DNA from: Stereum hirsutum FP-91666 SS1
Lineage: Eukaryota > Basidiomycota > Agaricomycetes > Russulales > Stereaceae
DNA: 64,000 nucleotides
Reading direction: 5' to 3'
Assembly (NCBI RefSeq): GCF_000264905.1
Contig: NW_006763139.1
Span: 445,949-509,948, forward strand
In this document: piece by piece, positions 50,553-59,720 of the stretch
Position numbering within the stretch: the first letter of the stretch is position 1
Layout of the letters: each line of letters starts with the position of its first letter
Program-made: the position numbers and the translations under genes
The notes under the pieces: model-generated
The model's database searches: none
What the model saw: the letters and a program-made list of their open reading frames with translations, nothing else
What the model was told of the DNA's origin: nothing

Positions 50553-50911
50553 CGTGGTTCAGAAGCGAAAGAAATCCAAGCAAAAAAGTCACGCCAAAGT
50601 CAGGCCAATGTTGGTGTGCTGAGAGTTGCTTGTGCGTGGACCGCGATTAAGCGGTTAAGCGCTGGGATGTGACATGGTCAGCGGAACCTTGACGCGGAGT
50701 CACAAAGACGCGTTCGGCACGTGTGACTGTGACCTCACGCGTCGTTGGACCGCTCGCCACTGACTCGGTTTGATTCGCGTCGCTCGTGGGCGCCACACAG
50801 CGCGTCTTGGTAACGACTTTGCGCGCAAAGTCTGTCGGTATATGAGCTTGGGGGTTTCGCTCGCCAAATGTCACCTAGTCATCCTTGTCCTCGATAAAAT
50901 CTGATATTGCC
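50553..50911. promoter_or_regulatory. bidirectional RFC1/MGMT promoter with two MluI cell-cycle boxes
   Basis: The 359-bp spacer between two start codons contains two exact ACGCGT hexamers at 50708-50713 and 50737-50742, 29 bp apart. In yeasts ACGCGT is the MCB site bound by MBF to drive G1/S transcription of replication and repair genes (established knowledge). The palindromic site could serve both genes. That this fungus regulates them so is inference. Confidence 0.55.
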
Positions 50912-51741
50912 ATGTCTGGTGCTAAGACGCCCTTGAAGTCTTTTGACCTTTCGTCCTTCCGCTACGACCCACTTCGACGCGAAGCGAAAGGTACGAATAT
51001 TACCGCGACTCGGACGCGTTTTGAACGCGAAGATGGCGAGTTGGACGTCAACGAGGGGGCGTTGGCCAAGCTCCAGAGTAGCCAGCCTACCAGTCAGTCT
51101 TATTCATTACACTATACTCTACAGAATAGTACCATATTCATCCAATCTACACAGTGGTACCAGTGGTCTCAGACCCAATCATTTACCCAACCTCTCCCTC
51201 CCACCGCTCCACCTATCTCCACCCAACGACTCACAAATCGCTTACCACCCATCAATGGGCTGTCTACGACCTAACACTCCAGATCCCCATTGGCAAGATA
51301 ACGACCTACAAAGAAGTCGCACTCGCACTTGGGTCTGGATCACCAAGATCTGTGGGCTCGGCGTTGAGGAATAATCCGTTCGCGCCGTATGTGCCTTGTC
51401 ATAGGGTTGTTGCGTCGAATATGTTTGTGGGTGGGTTCTTTGGAGAGTGGACGGATTTGAAAGGGAAGGCTTCCAATGGACGCGGCAAAGTGGGTGTAAA
51501 GGAGGAAGATGAAGAGATGAAGAGAGTCGAAGAGCAGGATCAGGCTTTGGAGGCTGGTATTGAGAGGAACTGGCACTTGAAGGTCAAGGGTAAAGGAAGT
51601 GGAATAGTGCAAAGGGAGAAAATTAAGTTGTTGGGGACGGAAGGTGTGCCGTTCAGCAAGGAAGGGAAGCTGATGGGAGGGGAGGAGTTTGTGTGGCGCT
51701 TTCCGAAGACTCAAGTACCGCGTTCAGAAGACTATACCTAG
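50912..51741 (+). CDS. MGMT: methylated-DNA--protein-cysteine methyltransferase (MGMT/AGT)
   Basis: Suicide DNA-repair enzyme that moves O6-alkyl groups from guanine to its own cysteine. Exons 50912-51092 and 51155-51741 join in frame to 255 aa. Family landmarks are THQWAVYDLTLQIPIGKITT, YKEVALALGSGSPRSVGSAL, RNNPFAPYVPCHRVVAS (PCHR with the acceptor Cys) and VGGFFGEW. The C-terminal part carries an insertion of about 70 residues rich in Lys and Glu (KVGVKEEDEEMKRVEEQDQ) before KIKLLGTEGVPFSKEGKL, longer than in bacterial Ogt. The N-terminal 60 residues (SFDLSSFRYDPLRREAKG) are not part of the catalytic core. The intron acceptor at 51154 is the join that preserves the frame; the linker it produces is low in similarity to anything I know. 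Confidence 0.92.
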
Positions 51742-51958
51742 TTACGCTCCTGTCTAAGTAGAGTGGGTTGAGGGAGGGCAGGCTGTGAATGCATGAGGAT
51801 GGCTTGGAATCCTTATGCCCTTAGGAACAACGCCGCGATGCCGAGGCCGATTTCGAACTCCGCTCCAATTAAAGTACTGACCCCAAAGTCGACCCCCATT
51901 CCAACAACATTCCAGCAGCATCATATAAATACAACTCAGACTTGTCTTTTGGCTACTC

Positions 51959-53766
51959 ATGGTATGTCTGGCTCTATCTAATTCTCAGTGAACAAAGCAT
52001 TGGATTTCTAACTGAAGCATCGTACGATATCGATGGTGCTCAGCCACTCTCGAATCTCAACGATGACTGTTTGGCCGAAATCGCAGCGCACCTAGATGTA
52101 TCATCACTGAAATCCCTCGCCCTCGTGTCCACCCTTGGTGCACGAACCGCTCGCGACCTCCGCTTCCAATACATCACTTTCGGAGGTCATGGTTACCACG
52201 TCGAACCGGACAAACTCACATTCGTCCTCCAACGCAACCTTGCGCGCATCCTGAAGCGTATCACCGTCGGCGCGTCCCAAATTACCGTCAAAGACGAGTA
52301 CATGCCCCAAAAGAGAAAGACAAACAGTTTTACTCTCGATCAGGATCTTTGGCATACGTTGAGAGAGATCGTCATGCGTGCCACGCATCTGGAGTCATTC
52401 TCATTCCATTGCGATCGGGAAAGTTTGATTGCGCTCATGACCGATCCTTCCGTCGTCTCCGCACTCAATTTGTGTCCACTCTCGACGCTCTCACTCACCG
52501 GAGTGACAACCCGCGTCGTCAACGCCATACGCTCCATGCATCCCCTTCGCGTCCTTCGTCTCTTCATCGAGCCCGACATCGAAGCCTACGCTGGGTCTTA
52601 CCCTCCCCCAATCGACGTGTCTGGCATATTGGCAGGTTCAGCCTCCGCGCTCGAGGAACTCGCCCTCGTAAATCGAGCACCCAGTGCTCTCATCCAGAAC
52701 TTATTTGGCACGATAGCCTCAGCCTCGCCGATCCTTTTCCCACGAGTTCGCTCCTTGACGTGGCACGCCAATTTCCTCCCTCCGATCTCGTCCACCGAGT
52801 TACACGGCGCTTTCCCTGCTTTGCGCAGCTTAGCTATAGATCCTTACTCCATGTCCACTGCTCCAGGTCCTTCTGACTTTGTCCAGTCGCCCACACATGT
52901 CCACCCGGTCGCAATCCGCGGGGACAGGCAAGTCGTATTCGCATACTCGTGTCTGTTCAACCCAAACTTGGATGCGAACAATCGAGTCGTACATGCGATG
53001 CCGACGACTGGGCTAGAGGGGCTGGGGGGTATGAATCCTGTCAGGTTCAAGAGTCTTTGTCTGCCTGCAGTCATCGTGCTTCGTCCTCCCCCTCAGGCTC
53101 AGAGGGAGATGATTAGCCAAGTTGAGTTTCTGCAGCTGGATGATATGCCGGGAACAGGTGTGATGACGCCTGCGCGCTTCGTGAGTATCATATTCAATTT
53201 AATAATTCAGATTAAGTGTCAAGGCGAACCAGAGTCCAGGCATTGATGACTTCGCTTCATTATATATAAATTAGAGAGACCACCTCCCGCACTTCCTAGA
53301 CGAAGAAACATTCCCGAACCTCATCTATCTTTGTATCTCCAGGACATGGAATCCTCCCTCTTTGGCTGAATACGGTATCCCCAGTCTGCCGTACGACGAA
53401 GCCCAGCGAGATCGTGATAAAGTGGAATGGAACGCCCGTCTCGTCACCGTGCTTCTCGAGATGCGGAATACACAGACGTGGCCGAAGGCGAGGGGGCCTG
53501 TTACGCTGGAGTTTCGGGTGGTGGCGAGTGAGGCGGATGGGGGGAGGGTGCTTGCGAGGGATTGGGTTGAGGCTTGGAGAGGGGCGTGGAGGGAAGTGAT
53601 CGAGAAGGAGGGGGTGAGGAGGAGAGAGGCGATTGTGTGAGTCGTTTTTCATCCTTTCTGTTTTTGTTTGGGTAGCTTTTGGGGTGAGTTAATTACTGAT
53701 GCTGATGCATTTTTCTTTCTTTGTTTATATGTGATTTATAGGGGCGAGGCGCATTTCTTTGTTTGA
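51959..53766 (+). CDS. F-box/LRR-like protein (paralog 3 of 3)
   Basis: Exons 51959-51961 (ATG only), 52044-53180, 53275-53636 and 53742-53766 give 508 aa with the same intron phases as the genes at 27936 and 37530. The start reads M-PLSNLNDDCLAEIAAHLD, then NLARILKRITVG, LSTLSLTGVTTRVVNAIRSM, LRVLRLFI, FPRVRSLTWHANFL, PALRSLAIDPYS; exon 3 holds FPNLIYLCIS and GPVTLEFRVVAS, and the last exon VGEAHFFV. The frame of exon 2 is open upstream to 51942 but contains no ATG before the F-box-like segment; the first internal Met follows about 80 residues later. Intron 1 retention stops after ten codons. A tataaa hexamer (51924-51929) lies only 30 nt before the ATG, implying a very short leader if functional. 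Confidence 0.8.
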
Positions 53767-54232
53767 CTTGAGATACGTATACGGCTCGGGGGCGTTCTAG
53801 TTACCAGCGTAAGTGTATCGGATGCAGAGCTCTCGTGTGCTCATTCATTAGGTACGTCCTCCTTTTTTTCCTGTTCGGCGAAAACAGAATGTGTTCGTTG
53901 AATGAAGCTTTTCCTGCTGAAGTCTCGGCTCCGTGAGATGTAGTAATAGCGAATAGTATCTTGCTTGTACTTATCATATCGTCTGATCAATCGAATAGCA
54001 AGGTGTTCCAGAGTTATTATATTATATTATGATGGTTATAGAAGTTTGATAGGGACGAGTAAAATATTCTGATGCAATGTCCAGGCAGACGTCTGCACCA
54101 AACTTTCCATCCCAAATATCGTACAGGCTTGCACTATCACCTGCCCGTTCGACCACACCCCTTCGTCCACATAAGCATTTGTAGTGTGTAAGTCCCATAG
54201 TCCAAAAAGCCCCCCAAACCCAAAATATGAAT
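53767..54232. other. convergent 3' intergenic region
   Basis: AT-rich spacer between the stop codons of the third F-box-like gene and the minus-strand secreted protein gene; presumably both 3' UTRs. No gene is seen. Confidence 0.45.
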
Positions 54233-54786
54233 TTATGCAACATAGGTGAGCCCTAACGCCTGCACATTCGCGTCCGTATAATCCACAGCGGAGCTGCCGT
54301 CGGCACTGACGGAGAGGCAATCCACGCGTGCGGTACCTACGTCATCGAATCCATGATCCAATGACAAAACACAGAGATAAGTGTGACCAGAAACCGTCAG
54401 CGTTCTATACTCGTGGAGAGGAAGGATCGAAGAGGGCTCGGAGAAATATGCAAGGGTGAATGGAAAACGCAGACAACCTTACGAAAGAAAGGATATAAGA
54501 AGATAAAACGTACCTGCACCATCATATCCATCACCGCATCTCACGTATGAGGTGCCCGTGTTGCCGACAACGGTGGTACAGCTAGCATCCCACGAGCGGC
54601 AGAATATGTCGGAACTCTCGCCATTGGGTGTCTAGAACGTATGAAAACCCAATAATCAGCCATGAAACAGTAAATTGGCGGATGTAGAAATCGAGAAGTG
54701 CGTACGTATACTTCGCGAGTGTTATCGACGGCGTAAACGAACGCAGCTGCAGAGAGGGCGACAGCGAGGATGGAGCGGAAGAACAT
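54233..54786 (-). CDS. small secreted protein, 100 aa, four cysteines
   Basis: Three small exons (54786-54706, 54631-54514, 54336-54233 on the minus strand) join in frame to 100 codons. The start MFFRSILAVALSAAAFVYA is a clear signal peptide. The mature part carries four cysteines in the contexts DIFCRSW, DASCTTV, YVRCGDG and RVDCLSV, which could pair as two disulfides, and ends ALGLTYVA. I do not recognise the family. Small secreted proteins of this type are frequent in plant-associated basidiomycetes, but nothing here shows an effector role. Support comes from the signal peptide, the consistent splice sites, the even cysteine number and a TATA-like box upstream. The first donor could also be six bases earlier without changing the frame. 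Confidence 0.68.
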
Positions 54787-54859
54787 GATTGGAAGGGTCT
54801 TGTGTTTTGGTGAGTTTGAGTGGTAAATGCTGATGAGCGACGCAACAGCTGGTCGTCAC

Positions 54860-54865
54860 TTTATA
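54860..54865 (-). promoter_or_regulatory. TATA-like box of the small secreted protein gene
   Basis: On the minus strand the sequence reads ggtataaagt, 74 nt upstream of the start codon; distance and match fit a core promoter element. Confidence 0.45.
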
Positions 54866-57200
54866 CCCTCTGCAACAGGCGCGCCATGCATGCCATTATT
54901 GCATGAAGCGCAACGTTGGACGGGAAGTAATCACCGTGGGCGGGCAGAATGCAATGATGTGAGCCACAATGATCCCCTTAAGCCGTTGGAAGTGATTCAA
55001 GGCGGAGTCCGAGCTTGTCATGGGTACATGGATCATACGGCGTGCTGTGTGTGGAATGCGCGTGTGTACGGGGAGAGGGACCCGTGAAGTGCTTGGCACC
55101 GTTGAGTGCAGCTAGAGTGAGGGAGGAAAGAGCGCGACTTCATGGAGCCTGAGAGAGCACCGCAAGGCATGATGGTGAAATGATGAAGCGTAAGCTTTGA
55201 AGGCTGCAGAATTCTGGCCAGAGCGAGCCGGTACGTGGGCCCTGGAACGGAGGCGTCAGCTTACTGTGACTCGTACTCTAGGCAATTCCTCATCGGCCTC
55301 TCTCGTCTCTAGCGTGCACACTAGAGACAGTTGTTCGTCTGCATCTACCGCCAACCCTTCAAACTGATGAAGGCACCATGCAAATCTAGAGACAAGATAC
55401 CAGGATCATTCTCGACGTGCCATAGCGTCAATGAATGAACTCGACAGAAAACGATCGGCATGAGTGAGGCCATGCCAATTACGTTATGAGCGATATTACT
55501 AGGTGCTCGATTCACGAGGGCCAATTACTCGAGTGTGGAGGCTGAACCGGTTGATACAGTAAGTACGTCCGACACATCGACGACGAGAGGGGTTCGTAGA
55601 CTTCGGCGAAGAGACGCAGAATGCGAAGGGGTTGGTGAGTGAGAGCGTGGAGAGAAGATACGGATTGACTGCGAGGATAACGGAAGGATTGGCCAGCGCA
55701 ACAGCTTGAGGTTGCATGAGGCCAGACGTACCATGACTAGCTAGAAAGACAGTTTGATACGTACAGAAGTTTCGTTTGGGAATCTAGTCGAGCACCGTGG
55801 CCTTCGATGTTGGACATGTTCTTCATGGATGGAAAAGTTTCTGACAGACAAATGCACGTCACAGATATATCAGAGGTCGATGGAGGCGGAGTTGGCATTT
55901 CATCTCGACATGAGGTGGAGGTGGAGGTGGAAACGTGGAACTCCAGAAAGTAAATTCATCCTCATAGCAATCGCCGTATAGGCTCAAGGAAGGTCTGTAA
56001 CCTGTATGAGCTATGCCATTAATATTGGTGGTCTACATGAAAAGTCAGCCCTGAAAAAGCCAAGGTGTCTCGAGCAGGGTCGTGGCGCGCCACAAAGCGT
56101 AAACGATGAAGGCTTTCCTCAAATGGCATGCCCGGCATCCAACACGCGGGCCGGAGCTTGCCGTGGGCAAATTGCTTGGCGCAAGACGGGGACGACGAGT
56201 GTAAACGCGCACAGAAAAACGCTCTGCCCTTCGTTCGAAACGTCCACCAACACGACGCAGGATCTTCTCGTGTATCGTCTTCAACAACGCCCTTTTACTC
56301 GATTTTTTCCCGAATTTTCTCGTTGTTTTTGGGCTCGACATGACTCTTCGGATTCTGTGCTTTCGAATGCGCATCTTCCAAGACCAAGAGTGCCGGAAAA
56401 CAGAGGATGGGATGAGGAAATGTATGAGGGGAGGCCGGGGGAGGAGACGAGGTTCACGGCGTGTCACGCTGACGCGGCAGCTGCGTGGGGATGCGTGACT
56501 GATGTGACCCTTCGTGACTCGCGTTGTCTCTGTCACGATCTCCTTGCGCGTTTCCCTCCTACGAACGGCCACGACAAGCCTATTCCTGCTCGTGCTGTAG
56601 CTCGAAGGTATGTTTTCTTTGTCGAGGGCCATTAAGACGTGTATTCAAAGGATTGTGTGGTTTATTTATTGACTACTGTCCATTCTTGCTTTGTTTCCAT
56701 AGTCGCGAATCGTGACACCGCTCACCCACTCCAGGGCCACCCAGCGCTACGAAGTCATCTCTATCCTCTTGTATATCTTTCACGCGTCTCGGTACGTTCA
56801 CCTTCATCTTCTACGGTCTATTTTCCTGGAAGGGCTGGATCCATGCTTGGTTGGGTGGCTTCTTTGTGGTTCTATGGCTGGGTGTCGATGGAGGGGGTGA
56901 CCAAGTGTCCAGGCTGTCTTGTTTGGACATCCTGTGTGGCGCGCCCGACGATGAAGCGGCGTTGATGCCCATCGTTGGCCTGTATCACATCCTTGCGGTG
57001 TTTTTGGTATCTTTGTTGACGGGCCATCACGAAGCCTCGCCTACCCACTTTTGTTCTCTAAACGCTACTCTCCCATATCCCTGTCTTCCTGGAGGACAGC
57101 CTTTCCCGACCTTGTGTTTGTCGGGTTGGTTCTGGACGGCGACGAGCAGCGGTGCTCGCAGACGTTGTCACGCTGATGACACGTATAATGCGACTGGCTC
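54866..57200. other. gene-poor region, no gene recognised
   Basis: Both strands contain scattered open frames of 60-210 codons (for example 56006-56635 plus and 56045-56632 minus) with no domain, no signal peptide and no splice-linked partner. The region leads into a duplicated repeat block and an assembly gap, so it may be repeat-derived. Confidence 0.4.
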
Positions 57201-57348
57201 GAGGGTTGACAAAATACGCCATACCCACACTCGCCAGGCACGGACAACTTACGCCACCTTCCGTTTTGGGCACATCTGCGTCTGCTTGTCGAGGACTTAT
57301 CCCGCCCAAAAGAAACATTCTTTTTTCGTTTATTCTCGCGTTAAATCT

Positions 57349-57415
57349 CGGTGGATCGCGCGCTCGAGCTAGGTTCCGCGTCAGCGGAGACCTAGCTCGA
57401 GCGTGCGATCCACCG
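57349..57415. repeat. near-perfect inverted repeat (hairpin), copy 1
   Basis: Left arm 57349-57379 and right arm 57384-57415 are complementary apart from one mismatch and one extra base, with a four-base loop gtca. The arms centre on cgctcgagctaggt / acctagctcgagcg. It could be a foldback end of a mobile element. Confidence 0.88.
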
Positions 57416-57490
57416 GTTAGGTTGGTTAGGTTCTGGTTAGGTTCTGGTTAGGTTAGTTAGGTTCAGTTAGGTTCAGTTAGGGTTAGGTTC
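57416..57490 (+). repeat. telomere-like TTAGGTT tract, copy 1
   Basis: About ten imperfect units of ggttag / ggttctggttag / ggttcagttag run without interruption and end with ttagggttagg. They resemble degenerate telomeric TTAGGG-type DNA but lie internally, directly beside the hairpin. Confidence 0.75.
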
Positions 57491-57798
57491 CCCCCGAGCG
57501 TTAGCGAGGCCGAACATAAAAAAATGCCCGAACGAGTCTTTAGTGTGCCCACCTGAGAGGATCCGGCTTGGGGGACCCCCCGAGCGCAGCGAGGGAGGGG
57601 AGGATCCTCGAACGGTGGGTACTCTTCGGGCGCAACAACGAAAAACATTGTTAAACAATATCTCAGTCTTCCCAAACCGGTGACAGAAATGAGCAGTTAA
57701 ATTCTCTGATAAGTGTCGATGTTGCCCACTGTGGCGCATCTCGTCGTGTGCCTGGTGCCCCTGCCGAGTATGACTGTGGCGTATGTTGTATATACTCA

Positions 57799-58047
57799 NN
57801 NNNNNNNNNNNNNNNNNNNNNNNNNNNNNNNNNNNNNNNNNNNNNNNNNNNNNNNNNNNNNNNNNNNNNNNNNNNNNNNNNNNNNNNNNNNNNNNNNNNN
57901 NNNNNNNNNNNNNNNNNNNNNNNNNNNNNNNNNNNNNNNNNNNNNNNNNNNNNNNNNNNNNNNNNNNNNNNNNNNNNNNNNNNNNNNNNNNNNNNNNNNN
58001 NNNNNNNNNNNNNNNNNNNNNNNNNNNNNNNNNNNNNNNNNNNNNNN
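57799..58047. other. assembly gap (249 N)
   Basis: A run of N separates the two copies of the duplicated block. Its true length and content are unknown; open frames drawn through it are meaningless. Confidence 0.99.
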
Positions 58048-58471
58048 GAGGAGAGAAAAGGTGTCTTGAAGATTCAGGTACAAGCAAGCCAGGACGAGCG
58101 TTGGCAAGCATCGTAGGCGGTGAACTCTGAGCGCTGAGCCTGGGCGCGACAATTTCGATCTCCGCGTTGAATTTTAAGGAACGCAAGAAGCCAGTTCAAC
58201 TGGGGTAACGCGGCCGACCCAACCGCCTTCCTTTCTTGGATGCACCCAGCCGCGCGGCTCCGGTCCGCCACACGCCTGCGCCACGCGAGCGCGGACTCTG
58301 CCTTCGTCTCGACGCTGCCGCCTCGAGTCTCTCAATGGTGTTGTATGAGGTTGCATGTTCTATCGGACAACTCTGAATGTATTAAAAGGATCCCATACAG
58401 TGGATAAATATGAGTGTAAACAAAGTAATCAAAGGCAGTCTGTATTTGGCCTGCATACTTATCTGAAACTG

Positions 58472-59069
58472 GAGGGTTGACAAAATACGCCATACCCACA
58501 CTCGCCAGGCACGGACAACTTACGCCACCTTCCGTTTTGGGCACATCTGCGTCTGCTTGTCGAGGACTTATCCCGCCCAAAAGAAACATTCTTTTTTCGT
58601 TTATTCTCGCGTTAAATCTCGGTGGATCGCGCGCTCGAGCTAGGTTCCGCGTCAGCGGAGACCTAGCTCGAGCGTGCGATCCACCGGTTAGGTTGGTTAG
58701 GTTCTGGTTAGGTTCTGGTTAGGTTAGTTAGGTTCAGTTAGGTTCAGTTAGGGTTAGGTTCCCCCCGAGCGTTAGCGAGGCCGAACATAAAAAAATGCCC
58801 GAACGAGTCTTTAGTGTGCCCACCTGAGAGGATCCGGCTTGGGGGACCCCCCGAGCGCAGCGAGGGAGGGGAGGATCCTCGAACGGTGGGTACTCTTCGG
58901 GCGCAACAACGAAAAACATTGTTAAACAATATCTCAGTCTTCCCAAACCGGTGACAGAAATGAGCAGTTAAATTCTCTGATAAGTGTCGATGTTGCCCAC
59001 TGTGGCGCATCTCGTCGTGTGCCTGGTGCCCCTGCCGAGTATGACTGTGGCGTATGTTGTATATACTCA
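58472..59069. repeat. 598-bp direct duplication, copy 2
   Basis: Second copy of the block at 57201-57798. The sequence to its right continues without a break (ctggctccaagtac...), so the true repeat may extend further than 59069 and be hidden in copy 1 by the gap. To its left (58382-58471) the sequence differs from the left flank of copy 1. A second telomere-like tract lies at 58687-58761. Confidence 0.92.
58620..58686. repeat. near-perfect inverted repeat (hairpin), copy 2
   Basis: Same hairpin as at 57349-57415, shifted by 1271 bp, with the same single mismatch and extra base, which argues for a recent duplication. Confidence 0.88.
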
Positions 59070-59720
59070 CTGGCTCCAAGTACTGTTTTGGATCTCGTCG
59101 GGCATATGTTTCTAGAAGAACGGTAGACAGCGTAGCGTCGAGATGTGATATACTTGTCGTGTCCTGAGCGCGGCAGAAAGCGGGCCTTGTGACCTCGAGA
59201 CGCCATCGTCTTCGTGTACAGAGCCTGCTACGCTTTCACCCCATTGTTGCAGAAAATTTGGGCACAGCGACGGAAGTTACTTGCTATAGACGCAAGACGA
59301 CGTTAAATCAATGCAATCAATGTCTGCTAGGATGACTCTGACTACGGCAACGTCGGTTCTGTCCGCAAGTGGGTACTGTCCCTCAGGAGCACAGAAGTCA
59401 GGCATAGGTACCTTGTCACATGGTTTGTGGTCGATCCCAACCTTCTAGATATATTGTACTACGGCATTTTGTCTGGTGAAAAAGTCCAGTTCGTGACACT
59501 GGATGGCGTGGAAGTGGCGGTGGCGCGAGTTGCCAAGGGAAGTCGTAGTGTGGTCGCTATTGCCCTTTGTCCGAATTAGCACACCGACTGTTCTGGGAAC
59601 AAATCTTTCACCCTCGTACCGTTCGCCCTTTTAGAACCACACTCATCGTTTTCTTCTTCAGACTGAAACAAGGCCGGAAGTTCGAGAGCAAGGGGCACAA
59701 AGCAGCCTTGCCCTCTTTCC
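59070..59720. other. intergenic and promoter region
   Basis: Non-coding spacer between the repeat block and the AAA ATPase gene. No element is recognised; the last 100-200 bases are the likely promoter and 5' UTR. Confidence 0.45.

Larger units (their letters stand above)
57201..57798. repeat. 598-bp direct duplication, copy 1
   Basis: Identical by eye to 58472-59069 (offset 1271 bp). It starts gagggttgacaaaatacg and ends tatatactca exactly where the run of N begins, so its right border is unknown. It contains a long hairpin, a TTAGGTT-type tract and two cccccgagcg...cgagg motifs. No protein of known type is encoded; a conserved open frame merely reflects the identity of the copies. Confidence 0.92.

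Noticed and set aside
56006..56635. Overlapping ORFs of about 200 codons on both strands in the gene-poor island
   Set aside because: Both strands open with Arg/Ser-rich composition and no domain; typical of GC-rich non-coding DNA.
57416..57490. Chromosome end (true telomere)
   Set aside because: The tract is short, degenerate and followed by more than 6 kb of ordinary sequence with a complete gene start, so it is interstitial at best.
57473..58186. Minus-strand ORF of 237 codons crossing the N gap
   Set aside because: Half of it is translated from N; it is an artefact of the gap.
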